Shown: positions 1 to 8,142 of the stretch, piece after piece | Layout of the letters: the number at the start of each line of letters is the position of its first letter | Position numbering within the stretch: the first letter of the stretch is position 1 | Assembly (NCBI GenBank): GCA_049615605.1 | Contig: JBMZFW010000003.1 | Location: 1-37,370, forward strand | From: JAQWUY01 sp049615605 | GTDB taxonomy: Bacteria > Pseudomonadota > Alphaproteobacteria > JAQWUY01 | Direction: 5' to 3' | DNA: 37,370 nucleotides | The notes under the pieces: generated by a model | The model's database searches: none | What the model was told of the DNA's origin: nothing | The model's input: the letters and a program-made list of their open reading frames with translations, nothing else | Made by a program: the position numbers and the translations under genes

Positions 1-2
1 TT

Positions 3-37
3 AAAAAGAAAGCCTTGTTTTTTACAAGGCTTTTTTT
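3..37 (+). terminator. Rho-independent terminator of an upstream gene
   Basis: A ten-base-pair stem (AAAGCCTTGT at 9-18 pairing with ACAAGGCTTT at 24-33) closes a five-T loop and runs into a T tract ending at 37. It lies before the first gene, so it most likely ends a plus-strand gene outside the window. The A-run at 3-7 could let it work on the other strand as well. Confidence 0.85.
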
Positions 38-50
38 ATAAGGTTATTTT

Positions 51-1040
51 ATGAATTTTATCACAGGTATATTAATTTGTTTTGTTATGGCAATTGTTTC
101 ACAAGTTTTTGCCAAAACATTTGGTGGCGCGTATATGATTTACGCCCTATTACTTGGTATGGTTTTAAGTAAAATTTTATATATTGAAAAGTTTAAAGAC
201 AGCATAAATTACACTGGCAAAAGTATACTTAGTATTGGTGTGGCATTACTTGGGGCAAGAATAACTTTTGTTGAAATTTCAACATTGGGTTTTGATGTGG
301 TGATTGCCGTTGCACTAGCGGTATTTGCAACAATATTATTTGGTTATGTTGTAAGTCGTCTTATGGGACTTAACGGTGAAATGGGGATTATCAGTGGTGG
401 TTCAACTGCAATTTGTGGTGCGTCTGCGGCAATGGCTGTTTCAAGCGTTTTCCCGCACAACAAGAAAATTGAACAACAAACATTATTTATTGTTGTTGGT
501 GTTAATATTTTAAGCACCGTTGCAATGGTATTATATCCAATGATAACAACATACTTGGGGTATAACGATTTACAAACCGGTGTATTCTTAGGCGGTTCAA
601 TTCACGATGTGGCACAAGTTGTCGGTGCGGGATTATCCGTAAATGATAATGTGGGTGACATTGCAACAATTACAAAATTATTCAGGGTCGCATTGCTATT
701 ACCAATCGTATTTACACTGGCTTATATCGTGTCATTACAAAAAAGCAAAGCGGTTGAAACAAAAGCACCGTTTCCTGTATTCTTAATCGGGTTTTTAGCA
801 TTGGTATTATTAAACAGCTTTGAAATTTTATCTTTTACAATTCCAGTTATTGATATGACAGCAAGTTCTTCATTGGCATTTGTTTCAAAAATATTACTTA
901 CAATGGCGGTATTTGCATTGGGTATGAAAACATCGCCACGACAATTATTATCAATTGGTCCAAAGGCGATTTCATTACTGGTAATGGAAACAGTATTCAT
1001 CGCCATTCTTATTTTAATGATTAGCTCATATATCGTTTAA
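51..1040 (+). CDS. YeiH/YadS-family putative membrane exporter (UPF0324)
   Basis: This is a 329-residue, almost entirely hydrophobic protein with about ten predicted membrane segments, so it sits in the inner membrane. The family (Cons_hypoth698, YeiH) is often annotated as a putative sulfate exporter, but its substrate is poorly established. Two conserved glycine-rich family motifs are visible: GGSTAICGASAAMA near residue 115 and GGSIHDVAQVVGAG near residue 180. Length matches the family. The gene starts just after a terminator, so its promoter must be very close or upstream. It converges with the cytochrome b561 gene, leaving four bases between the stop codons and no obvious terminator there. 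Family assignment is firm; the transported substrate is not. Confidence 0.88.
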   Translation: MNFITGILICFVMAIVSQVFAKTFGGAYMIYALLLGMVLSKILYIEKFKDSINYTGKSILSIGVALLGARITFVEISTLGFDVVIAVALAVFATILFGYVVSRLMGLNGEMGIISGGSTAICGASAAMAVSSVFPHNKKIEQQTLFIVVGVNILSTVAMVLYPMITTYLGYNDLQTGVFLGGSIHDVAQVVGAGLSVNDNVGDIATITKLFRVALLLPIVFTLAYIVSLQKSKAVETKAPFPVFLIGFLALVLLNSFEILSFTIPVIDMTASSSLAFVSKILLTMAVFALGMKTSPRQLLSIGPKAISLLVMETVFIAILILMISSYIV

Positions 1041-1044
1041 TATT

Positions 1045-1530
1045 TTAATCAGGTTTATTTATACCCAACATTCGGGCAAAAGTATGATCGCCTTTTTTAA
1101 ATAAATGATAAAATGCACCCAATGTATGTAAAATAGTAATTGGAATAATCAGTTTGGCAATATTTTGATGAATTCCCATAAAAATATTTCTGTCAAAATT
1201 CATATTACCTTGTAACAGGTTTGGTATTAAGTCAGCTTTAACCCCACCAACAACACCAAGTGAAAGAACAACAATTAAGAATGCATAAATTCCGTGGTGC
1301 ATTGCCGTTGCAAGCTTATTACTTTTTGGGTTTGTCTTTGAATATTTAAATTTATAATACAATCTTGCAACAACAATAACCGCAACAGTTATTCCCATTA
1401 CAACATGGGCAAGAATATATCCCGACTTTTCATAAATTGGTACACTAGATGACATTTTAATTGATGCAATTGCACCAACAATTAAAACAGCGGTTAACCA
1501 ATGAAGTATGATTGTTTGTAATTTCCACAT
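1045..1530 (-). CDS. Cytochrome b561 family membrane protein
   Basis: This 161-residue protein has four hydrophobic segments and the histidine pattern of bacterial diheme cytochrome b561 (PF01292). An HW pair lies near residue 10, further histidines are in LAHVVMG and MHHGIYAF, and the last helix carries HTLGAFYH. Family members move electrons between quinone and a periplasmic partner in the inner membrane. The partner here is unknown. I start it at the ATG at 1530 because AAGGAAA precedes it at good spacing and the family begins with W-x-H-W-type sequence. An upstream in-frame ATG at 1653 would add 41 residues that do not look like the family. It is convergent with the YeiH-like gene. Confidence 0.87.
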   Translation of the reverse strand: MWKLQTIILHWLTAVLIVGAIASIKMSSSVPIYEKSGYILAHVVMGITVAVIVVARLYYKFKYSKTNPKSNKLATAMHHGIYAFLIVVLSLGVVGGVKADLIPNLLQGNMNFDRNIFMGIHQNIAKLIIPITILHTLGAFYHLFKKGDHTFARMLGINKPD

Positions 1531-1621
1531 ATTATTTTCCTTTTTAAAAGTTATGTATTCATTATACGAATACAAACAAAAAAATTCGTCAAAATAAAAA
1601 ACATTCACAAAACAATAAATG

Positions 1622-1690
1622 GATTTTAATGACTCAAGAATCAACAAAGACAAGGCGACGACGACTACAAGTAGTTTAGCTTTGTATTTT
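1622..1690 (+). repeat. Partial copy of a hairpin-forming intergenic repeat
   Basis: The segment carries the left-arm core TTTTAATGACTC (1624-1635) and the inner part GCGACGACGACTAC followed by aaGTAG. These match the left half of the units at 19806-20067. The right arm (CCATTAAAA) is missing. A complete element follows directly at 1705-1798, the same truncated-then-complete arrangement seen downstream of ftsZ. Confidence 0.55.
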
Positions 1691-1704
1691 ACAGGTAATA
1701 AATA

Positions 1705-1798
1705 TTTTTAATGAGGGAATTAACAAGATTTGCGAGCGCAGTGTAGTAAGGCGAAGCCTACATAAGCGAGCAAATTGAAGTTAATTTCCCATTAAAAA
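1705..1798 (+). repeat. Complete hairpin-forming intergenic repeat element
   Basis: The outer arms TTTTTAATGAGGGAATTAAC (1705-1724) and GTTAATTTCCCATTAAAAA (1780-1798) are complementary apart from one bulged base and one mismatch. Inside them, ATTTGC (1728-1733) pairs with GCAAAT (1770-1775), and a small hairpin with GGC-gaa-GCC sits at the tip. The architecture matches the element ending at 20067, although much of the arm sequence differs. The element ends five bases before the mraZ -35 box. It could act as a cruciform, an RNA structure or a mobile MITE/REP-like unit; the sequence does not decide. Confidence 0.75.
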
Positions 1799-1802
1799 CC
1801 AG

Positions 1803-1831
1803 TTGACAGACATAATTTCCCATGATATACC
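1803..1831 (+). promoter_or_regulatory. Promoter of the mraZ / dcw cluster
   Basis: A consensus -35 box TTGACA (1803-1808) is followed after 17 bases by TATACC (1826-1831), which fits a sigma-70 -10 box. Transcription would start near 1838, leaving a leader of about 30 bases before the mraZ ATG at 1869. Its position at the head of 16 co-directional genes makes it the likely main promoter of the cluster. Confidence 0.7.
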
Positions 1832-1868
1832 ATATATTAGGGAAAATTATATTTGGGTAAAACAATCA

Positions 1869-2333
1869 ATGAAATATTTTGTTGGAACATACGAAAATAA
1901 GATCGATTCAAAAGGCAGGGTGTCATTACCGTCTGCTTTTCGTGATGTTTTACGCATTAATAACAGTAATAATTTTTACTTATTCCCTAGCCCAACCCAA
2001 GATTCCCTTGAAGCAGGCGGTGAAGATTTAATTGATTTTATTGCAAAATCCATTGAACAAAATGCACCAATGTTTTCACAAGACGAAGAAACATATAACT
2101 ATATACTTGCCAATGCTCGCCCGTGTTCTTTTGACAGTACGGGCAGATTTGTTTTACCAGAAGAATTTTCCCAATTCGCAAGTTTATCGGGCAATGCTTT
2201 GTTCGTCGGTAATGGTAAACGGTTCCAAATATGGCAACCGCTTGCTTATCATAATGCAACCAATGGCAGGCGTGAACAATTCGCAAGTCGTGGATTAACT
2301 ATCAAAAACCCAGATGGGGGTAATGATGACTAA
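1869..2333 (+). CDS. mraZ: Transcriptional regulator MraZ
   Basis: This is a 154-residue, two-repeat SpoVT/AbrB-like DNA-binding protein. The N-terminal repeat starts MKYFVGTYENKIDSKGRVSLP and the second contains CSFDSTGRFVLPEEF, both hallmark MraZ motifs. MraZ binds repeats upstream of its own gene and represses the dcw operon in the bacteria where it has been studied. I chose the ATG at 1869. The in-frame TTG at 1803 is the first base of the -35 box, so it would lie upstream of the transcription start, and family members begin at the FVGTYE segment. The Shine-Dalgarno signal is weak. The stop overlaps the rsmH start by eight bases. Confidence 0.93.
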   Translation: MKYFVGTYENKIDSKGRVSLPSAFRDVLRINNSNNFYLFPSPTQDSLEAGGEDLIDFIAKSIEQNAPMFSQDEETYNYILANARPCSFDSTGRFVLPEEFSQFASLSGNALFVGNGKRFQIWQPLAYHNATNGRREQFASRGLTIKNPDGGNDD

Positions 2334-3246
2334 TTCCCCACATATCCCTGTTATGCTTAACGAAGTGTTGGAACATTCAAAAATAAACGATAATGATATC
2401 GTTGTTGACGGCACTTTTGGCGCAGGTGGATATACTGGGGCGATACTTGAAAGTTGCAATTGTACAGTTTATGCAATTGACCGTGACCCAGATGCAATTA
2501 AGCGTGCTGAACCATTACTTAAAAAATATCCAGACCGATTTAAAATTATCCAAGGCTGTTTTGGCGATATGCAACAACTGTTAAAAGACGAAGGCATTGA
2601 TAATGTTGATGTAATCGTTCTTGACCTTGGTGTATCAAGCCCACAACTGGACGAAGCGGAACGCGGATTTTCATTTAAAAAAGATGGTGTCCTTGATATG
2701 CGAATGAGCCAATCTGGTTTATCAGCAATGGATATTGTTAATACTTATTCCCACGGTGAAATTGCCCATATAATAAAACATTACGGCGAAGAAAAAATGG
2801 CAGGACAAGTTGCATCAGCTATCCTAAGGCATCGTGAAAATGAAAAAATAGAAACAACATCACAACTGGCAGATATCGTAAGGTCTGTTGTGAAATCAAA
2901 GAACAGTAAAATTGACCCAGCAACGCGTACTTTCCAAGGGATAAGAATTGCGGTTAATGATGAACTGGGCGAAGTTGAAAGATGTCTTGATGGTTCAATT
3001 GAACTATTAAACAAAGGCGGAAGATTAGTAATTGTATCATTCCATTCACTGGAAGATAGAATTGTTAAAAAGTTTATCAAATACCATTCGGAACAAGACA
3101 GTGTAAACCGTCACATTCCAATCGGTAGCGATAAAAAGCTAAGCTTGGAAGTAGGAAACAAGAAATTCATTCAATGTAGCGACGAAGAAGCACAAATAAA
3201 TGTCCGTGCCCGTTCTGCTAAACTGCGAATGGCAACCAAAATTTAA
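2326..3246 (+). CDS. rsmH: 16S rRNA (cytosine-1402-N4) methyltransferase RsmH
   Basis: The 306-residue protein methylates N4 of C1402 in the 16S rRNA decoding centre using S-adenosylmethionine. Family signatures are clear: HIPVMLNEVL at the N-terminus, the SAM-binding loop DGTFGAGGYT, VIVLDLGVSSPQLD with RGFSF and LDMRM, RTFQGIRIAVNDEL, and VSFHSLEDRIVK. In-frame starts exist at 2314, 2323 and 2326. I prefer 2326 because a GGGGG Shine-Dalgarno-like run (2316-2320) is best spaced for it, and because it recreates the eight-base overlap (ATGACTAA) used elsewhere in this cluster. It sits between mraZ and ftsL, as in most dcw clusters. Confidence 0.95.
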   Translation: MTNSPHIPVMLNEVLEHSKINDNDIVVDGTFGAGGYTGAILESCNCTVYAIDRDPDAIKRAEPLLKKYPDRFKIIQGCFGDMQQLLKDEGIDNVDVIVLDLGVSSPQLDEAERGFSFKKDGVLDMRMSQSGLSAMDIVNTYSHGEIAHIIKHYGEEKMAGQVASAILRHRENEKIETTSQLADIVRSVVKSKNSKIDPATRTFQGIRIAVNDELGEVERCLDGSIELLNKGGRLVIVSFHSLEDRIVKKFIKYHSEQDSVNRHIPIGSDKKLSLEVGNKKFIQCSDEEAQINVRARSAKLRMATKI

Positions 3247-3263
3247 ACTAAAAGGAGAACATT

Positions 3264-3623
3264 ATGTTTTTAACGGGTAAAAAAGTATTTGTAACAATTT
3301 GGGGTGTTTTATTTTTCCTAATTATTTTTATGATTGTGTATGTATCAGCACAAGTAAAAAGTATCGAAAAGCAAGTTAGCTTAATGGATACAAAAATTGA
3401 AGTAGAAAAGCAAAATATCAAAGCTTCTAAAAACGAATGGGCATTTTTAACTAGTCCAGAACGAATTGCAAAGCTAAGTGAAAAAGTATTACCAGATCTT
3501 ACAAAAATCACTGCGAAAAATATTGTTGATTTAGAAGAAATTCCATCTTCTTCAAAATATATCAATGTTAAAATCACTGGTGAAAAAGAAGAATACTCTG
3601 TAATCAAAATATCTAACGAATAA
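3264..3623 (+). CDS. ftsL: Cell division protein FtsL
   Basis: This is a 119-residue bitopic membrane protein: a short cytoplasmic tail, one membrane helix at about residues 9-29, then a periplasmic coiled-coil stretch with the EWAFLTSPERIAKLSEK segment typical of alphaproteobacterial FtsL. FtsL joins FtsQ/FtsB and activates the FtsW-FtsI synthase. FtsL is poorly conserved, so identification rests on size, topology, that segment and the position between rsmH and ftsI. A good Shine-Dalgarno (AAGGAG, 3252-3257) precedes the ATG. The C-terminal tail after about residue 80 is lysine- and glutamate-rich and has no motif I recognise. Confidence 0.85.
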   Translation: MFLTGKKVFVTIWGVLFFLIIFMIVYVSAQVKSIEKQVSLMDTKIEVEKQNIKASKNEWAFLTSPERIAKLSEKVLPDLTKITAKNIVDLEEIPSSSKYINVKITGEKEEYSVIKISNE

Positions 3624-3644
3624 TATTTTGGATAATTACATATT

Positions 3645-5369
3645 ATGGGATTGCTAAGAGCTTTTTTTAATAAGTTAAGTTTTTTATTATTATCTGTAAT
3701 AAAGAAGTCGGTTTCGCTTGACAAAACCTATGAAAAAGCCCTTAAATCAGGCAAAAATCGGAGTATTATTTTAAAAATAATAATCTGGGGAGTTTATTCC
3801 ATTATCGCCATAAGGATTGTAATTATCGGTGGTTTTCCACAAGACGCATATACAAACAAACCGTCGTATGCCCCACCCAAAAGTATTGCCCGTGAAAGTA
3901 TCTATGACCGCAATGGTCGTTTGATTGCTGACTTTGTAAATTCTGATGGTTTGTATGTAAATCCAAAAATGGTTAAAGACCCAGAAAAACTACAGGCACA
4001 ATTGCTTGAAATTTTTCCATCTATGAACCCAGACAAATTGTATAAAAAACTTACCCGTAAAGCAAAGTTTGTTTGGTTGGTTCGCCGTCTTACACCAAAA
4101 CAAAAATATCGTGTAAATGCATTGGGCGATGTATCGCTTAACTTTATCAAAGCAAAGACTCGTATTTATCCGCATTCTAACTTATTTTCACATGTTCTTG
4201 GCTATGTAAATGTTGATAATATTGGTCAAAGCGGAATTGAAAAACGCTTTAACGAACAACTTACCGCAGGAAAAGAACCAATAAACCTTACAGTTGATAT
4301 TCGTGTTCAATATATCTTGCGAGAAGAAATATTAAAAATGATGGAAAAAACCGAAGCCAAAGCAGGCATCGGTATCGTAATGGATGTTAACAATGGCGAA
4401 GTTATTGCGATGACAAGTTTGCCTGATTTTAATCCAAACAAACCAAATAAGAAAAGACAATATTTCCTTAACAAAGCAACACAAGGCGTTTATGAACTTG
4501 GTTCTACATTCAAAGCAATAAATACAGCAATCGCCCTTGAATCGCGCAAGGTATCAATGACTGATATTTTTGATGCAAAAAAACCAATTAAACTAGGCAG
4601 ATTTACAATCAATGATTACCACGCGGAAAAAAGGGATTTATCTGTACCAGAAATCTTTATCCATTCATCAAATATTGGTTCTATCAAAATGATTTTAGAA
4701 GCAGGAACAGAAGCACAAAAACAAAAGATGCAAGAATTAAATATGCTTGAACCTTTGGATATCATCTTACCTGAAAGGGCAAAAACACTTTACCCAAAAC
4801 ATTGGAAGAAAACCGAAACAGCAACCATTTCATATGGACATGGTATATCGGTAACGCCCCTGCACTTAGCCGCGGCAATTTCCGCAACTGTTAACGGCGG
4901 AACATATTACAGACCTAAGTTTGTAAAAGGCGAACTAGATGAAGGTAAAACTGTGTTTTCTGCCAAAACTTCAAACAATATTAAAAAGCTTATGCGTTAT
5001 AACAGTACCCACGGTTCTGGTAAACTTGCCAATGTGGAAGGTTATTTAGTTGGCGGTAAAACTGGTACTGCGGATAAGCCAGATTTAGTAAAAGGCGGTT
5101 ATAATAAAAAGTTATTAATGTCATCATATATTGCCGCATTCCCTATTCACAATCCAAAATATTTGGTATATGTAATAATTGACGAACCAAAACCAAGTGC
5201 GGTTACAAGGTTCTTGCGTCCAACTGGTGGTTGGGTTGGTGCCCCAGTGGTTGGCAGTGTGATTGAACAAATTGCACCGATACTTGATATTAACCCGATT
5301 ATTGAAGATAGCCCTGCTATTAAAAAGTTTATGGAAATCCCGAAGCCAAAAAGAAAGAACACTATATAA
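3645..5369 (+). CDS. ftsI: Septal peptidoglycan transpeptidase FtsI (PBP3)
   Basis: This 574-residue class B penicillin-binding protein cross-links septal peptidoglycan in the periplasm. After a basic cytoplasmic tail there is one membrane helix at about residues 42-62. The pedestal domain follows, with SIYDRNGRLIA near residue 85 and HVLGYVNVDNIGQSGIE near residue 183. The transpeptidase domain shows the three active-site motifs: S287-TF-K290, S341-S-N343 and K472-TGT. It is the partner of FtsW, encoded downstream. The next gene, murE, starts one base after the stop. Confidence 0.95.
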   Translation: MGLLRAFFNKLSFLLLSVIKKSVSLDKTYEKALKSGKNRSIILKIIIWGVYSIIAIRIVIIGGFPQDAYTNKPSYAPPKSIARESIYDRNGRLIADFVNSDGLYVNPKMVKDPEKLQAQLLEIFPSMNPDKLYKKLTRKAKFVWLVRRLTPKQKYRVNALGDVSLNFIKAKTRIYPHSNLFSHVLGYVNVDNIGQSGIEKRFNEQLTAGKEPINLTVDIRVQYILREEILKMMEKTEAKAGIGIVMDVNNGEVIAMTSLPDFNPNKPNKKRQYFLNKATQGVYELGSTFKAINTAIALESRKVSMTDIFDAKKPIKLGRFTINDYHAEKRDLSVPEIFIHSSNIGSIKMILEAGTEAQKQKMQELNMLEPLDIILPERAKTLYPKHWKKTETATISYGHGISVTPLHLAAAISATVNGGTYYRPKFVKGELDEGKTVFSAKTSNNIKKLMRYNSTHGSGKLANVEGYLVGGKTGTADKPDLVKGGYNKKLLMSSYIAAFPIHNPKYLVYVIIDEPKPSAVTRFLRPTGGWVGAPVVGSVIEQIAPILDINPIIEDSPAIKKFMEIPKPKRKNTI

Positions 5370-5370
5370 G

Positions 5371-6801
5371 ATGATAAAATCTAATATAAAAATGATTTCA
5401 GCCGATAGCAGAGAAATAAAACAAGATGGTTTATTTCTTGCTGTGCGTGGTGTAAATCAAGACGGGACAAAGTTCATTGATAGTGCCATTGAAAATGGTG
5501 CAATTGCAATCATTACGCACAATGATACGGACACATCAAACATTCCAGATAATGTAGAAGTTATCAAATCTGATAACCCAAGACAGACTTATGCAAAAAT
5601 ATGTAATGAATTTTTTCAACCAAAGCCAAAATACTTTTCTGCGGTAACGGGAACGAATGGTAAAACAAGCATTGCAAACTTTACCCAAAATATTTGGGAA
5701 CAAAAAGGTTATAATGCAATCGCAACTGGCACACTTGGTTTTACAGGGTGCGGTTATGAACCATCATCTTCACTTACCACACCAGAGCCATCTGTTTTAC
5801 ACCAACAATTAAGCAATGCAAAAAAAGACAAAGATATTGATTATATTTGTATGGAAGCATCATCACACGGGCTTGATATGAACCGTCTTGATGGTATTGA
5901 ATTTATGTCAGCTGGTTTCACAAACTTATCGCGTGACCACCTTGACTACCATAATACTATGGACGAATACTTTAAGGCAAAATCTTATCTATTTGAAAAC
6001 TTATTATCAACTGATGGGGTTGCCGTATTAAATGCAACCATTCCAGAATACGAACCATTAAAAGAAATCTGTAAAAAACGAAAAATAAAAACTGTTTCTT
6101 ATGGTTTACTTGAAAAATCAATCAATGGAATTATTCCAGATATTCATATCATTGGATACAAACGCGACCTTAGCGGGTTTGATGTTGATATGTCAGTTAT
6201 GGGAACGGAATTACAAACACGAATTAATTTACCGGGTATTTTCCAACTGGAAAATGTTTTATGTTCACTGGGTTTAAGTGCAATTGATTGCAACCCTGTT
6301 GACAATGTGCAATTCCTTGACCAAGTAAAAGGCGTAAGGGGAAGATTGGAATACATTGGAATGACTGCAACGGGTGGAACGGTTTATGTTGATTATGCAC
6401 ATACACCTGATGCACTTGAAACGGTACTTAATACAATGAAACCACACGCAAAAAATAAATTAAATGTAATAATTGGTTGCGGTGGCGACCGTGATAAAGG
6501 TAAACGCCCTATTATGGGTCGTGTCGCATGTGAAACGGCTGACATTGCATATATTACCGATGATAATCCACGCACGGAAAACCCATCGGATATTCGCGCC
6601 GATATGATGGTTGGGGCAACAACTGGAATTGAAATTGATGGTCGTGAAAATGCAATCTTCCAAGCGGTAAAAGATTTAAATGCGGGCGATATATTAATTG
6701 TTGCAGGCAAAGGTCACGAACAAGGGCAAATTGTTGGTGATAAAGTATTACCATTTGACGATGCAAAAGTAATTAGAAAAGCCATAGCTGAAAGTGTGTA
6801 A
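5371..6801 (+). CDS. murE: UDP-MurNAc-tripeptide synthetase MurE (meso-DAP adding)
   Basis: This 476-residue ATP-dependent ligase adds the third stem-peptide residue to UDP-MurNAc-L-Ala-D-Glu in the cytoplasm. The P-loop TGTNGKT is at residues 93-99, the MEASSHGLDMNRL motif near residue 161, and RDHLDYH near residue 188. The motif DNPR at residues 398-401 marks specificity for meso-diaminopimelate, so the wall is of the Gram-negative DAP type. The protein begins almost at the ADSRE motif, slightly shorter at the N-terminus than many homologues. A longer reading from 5263 would lie wholly inside ftsI in another frame and is not supported. Confidence 0.95.
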   Translation: MIKSNIKMISADSREIKQDGLFLAVRGVNQDGTKFIDSAIENGAIAIITHNDTDTSNIPDNVEVIKSDNPRQTYAKICNEFFQPKPKYFSAVTGTNGKTSIANFTQNIWEQKGYNAIATGTLGFTGCGYEPSSSLTTPEPSVLHQQLSNAKKDKDIDYICMEASSHGLDMNRLDGIEFMSAGFTNLSRDHLDYHNTMDEYFKAKSYLFENLLSTDGVAVLNATIPEYEPLKEICKKRKIKTVSYGLLEKSINGIIPDIHIIGYKRDLSGFDVDMSVMGTELQTRINLPGIFQLENVLCSLGLSAIDCNPVDNVQFLDQVKGVRGRLEYIGMTATGGTVYVDYAHTPDALETVLNTMKPHAKNKLNVIIGCGGDRDKGKRPIMGRVACETADIAYITDDNPRTENPSDIRADMMVGATTGIEIDGRENAIFQAVKDLNAGDILIVAGKGHEQGQIVGDKVLPFDDAKVIRKAIAESV

Positions 6802-6802
6802 T

Positions 6803-8140
6803 ATGGATTGGAATTTAAACGATATAATTAATGCAACTGGTGGCAAATGTGAATCAAATGACTTCACAATAAACCAGTTTTGTATTGACAGTCGCAAAGT
6901 TAAAAAAGGCGATTGCTTTATCGCCCTTAAAACCGATAATGCGGACGGACACGATTATATTAAAAGTGCTGTTGAAGCTGGGGCAAGTGCGGTTATCGTA
7001 TCAAAAGATTGTAATGCAACCATTCCACAAATAATTGTTGATGATACAATGATTGCCTTAACAAACATTGGTATTTATGCCCGCAATAAATTAACAGGTA
7101 AAGTAATCGGCATTACTGGTTCAGTTGGTAAAACATCAACCAAAGACACATTAAGCAATGCGTTAAGTATTTATGGCAAAACTTATGCAACGCTTGGCAA
7201 CCTTAATAATCATTTAGGTGTTCCCCTTACACTTGCACACGCACCAATTGATGCGGATTATATTATTGTTGAAATGGGAATGTCGGCACTTGGGGAAATT
7301 AATGATTTAACAAACATTGCAAAGCCAGATATTGCAATGGTTATATCCGTTGAATCAAACCATTTGGAATTCTTTGATTCAATTAATCAAATTGGACAGG
7401 CAAAAGCAGAAATATTTAACGGCTTAAATGAAAATGGTATTGCCATTTATAACAATTCAACAAATTGTACTAATATTTTAAAATCAAATATCAAAACAAA
7501 TAATATTATCACTTATGGTGAAGATGATATTAAACAAATTAATTACAATAATGATTTACAAGAAACAAAACTTAACATTCAAGGCACAGAATTAAATGTG
7601 GAAATAAGTGGTCTTGGCAAACACCGAATACTAAATACATTGGCGGTACTTAATGTATTAAACGCACTAAAGCTTGATATAAACAAATCATTACCTGCCA
7701 TTAAAGACACAAACCCAACTGCGGGGCGTGGATTGGCGGAAGTTGTCGGCGGAATTAACCTGTTTGATGAAAGCTATAATGCGTCCCCTGCTAGTATGAA
7801 GTCTGCATTGGAAGTCCTTGGCTTAACAAAAACATCTGGTCGTAAGATTGCAATCATTGGCGATATGCTGGAATTAGGCAAAGATTCAGCCCAACTGCAC
7901 AAAGGGTTATTAAACGCCATTACAGATAACAAAATTGAGCTTGTTTTTGCCTGTGGTGAAAATATGAAACACCTGTACGATACATTACCAAATGAAATTA
8001 AGGGTGATTGGAAAGAAAATTCTAGTATGTTAAGCCCACAAGTGATAAAATCATTACAACAAAATGATACTGTTATGGTGAAAGGTTCCCTTGGCAGTAA
8101 TATGAAACAAATTATTAACGATATTAAGAAACAGGATTAA
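6803..8140 (+). CDS. murF: UDP-MurNAc-tripeptide-D-Ala-D-Ala ligase MurF
   Basis: This 445-residue Mur ligase attaches D-Ala-D-Ala, made by the downstream ddl product, to the MurE product. Visible motifs are CIDSRKVKKGDCFIAL, the P-loop TGSVGKTST at residues 105-113, GNLNNHLGVPLTL, EMGMSALGEI, DESYNASPASM and the C-terminal VKGSLGSNM. The ATG at 6803 follows the murE stop by one base. A GTG at 6794 overlapping murE is possible but adds only three residues. The product, UDP-MurNAc-pentapeptide, is the substrate of MraY, encoded next. Confidence 0.94.
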   Translation: MDWNLNDIINATGGKCESNDFTINQFCIDSRKVKKGDCFIALKTDNADGHDYIKSAVEAGASAVIVSKDCNATIPQIIVDDTMIALTNIGIYARNKLTGKVIGITGSVGKTSTKDTLSNALSIYGKTYATLGNLNNHLGVPLTLAHAPIDADYIIVEMGMSALGEINDLTNIAKPDIAMVISVESNHLEFFDSINQIGQAKAEIFNGLNENGIAIYNNSTNCTNILKSNIKTNNIITYGEDDIKQINYNNDLQETKLNIQGTELNVEISGLGKHRILNTLAVLNVLNALKLDINKSLPAIKDTNPTAGRGLAEVVGGINLFDESYNASPASMKSALEVLGLTKTSGRKIAIIGDMLELGKDSAQLHKGLLNAITDNKIELVFACGENMKHLYDTLPNEIKGDWKENSSMLSPQVIKSLQQNDTVMVKGSLGSNMKQIINDIKKQD

Positions 8141-8142
8141 CA

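Noticed and set aside
1531..1653. N-terminal extension of the cytochrome b561 gene
   Set aside because: The 41 extra residues do not match the family and include part of the intergenic repeat. A good ribosome binding site precedes the ATG at 1530.
1832..1868. MraZ-binding TGGG-type repeats upstream of mraZ
   Set aside because: AGGG at 1839 and TGGG at 1854 are 15 bases apart, which does not fit the regular ten-base spacing of known MraZ boxes.
5263..5370. N-terminal extension of murE
   Set aside because: It lies entirely inside ftsI in another frame and encodes sequence unlike MurE. The ATG at 5371 directly follows the ftsI stop.
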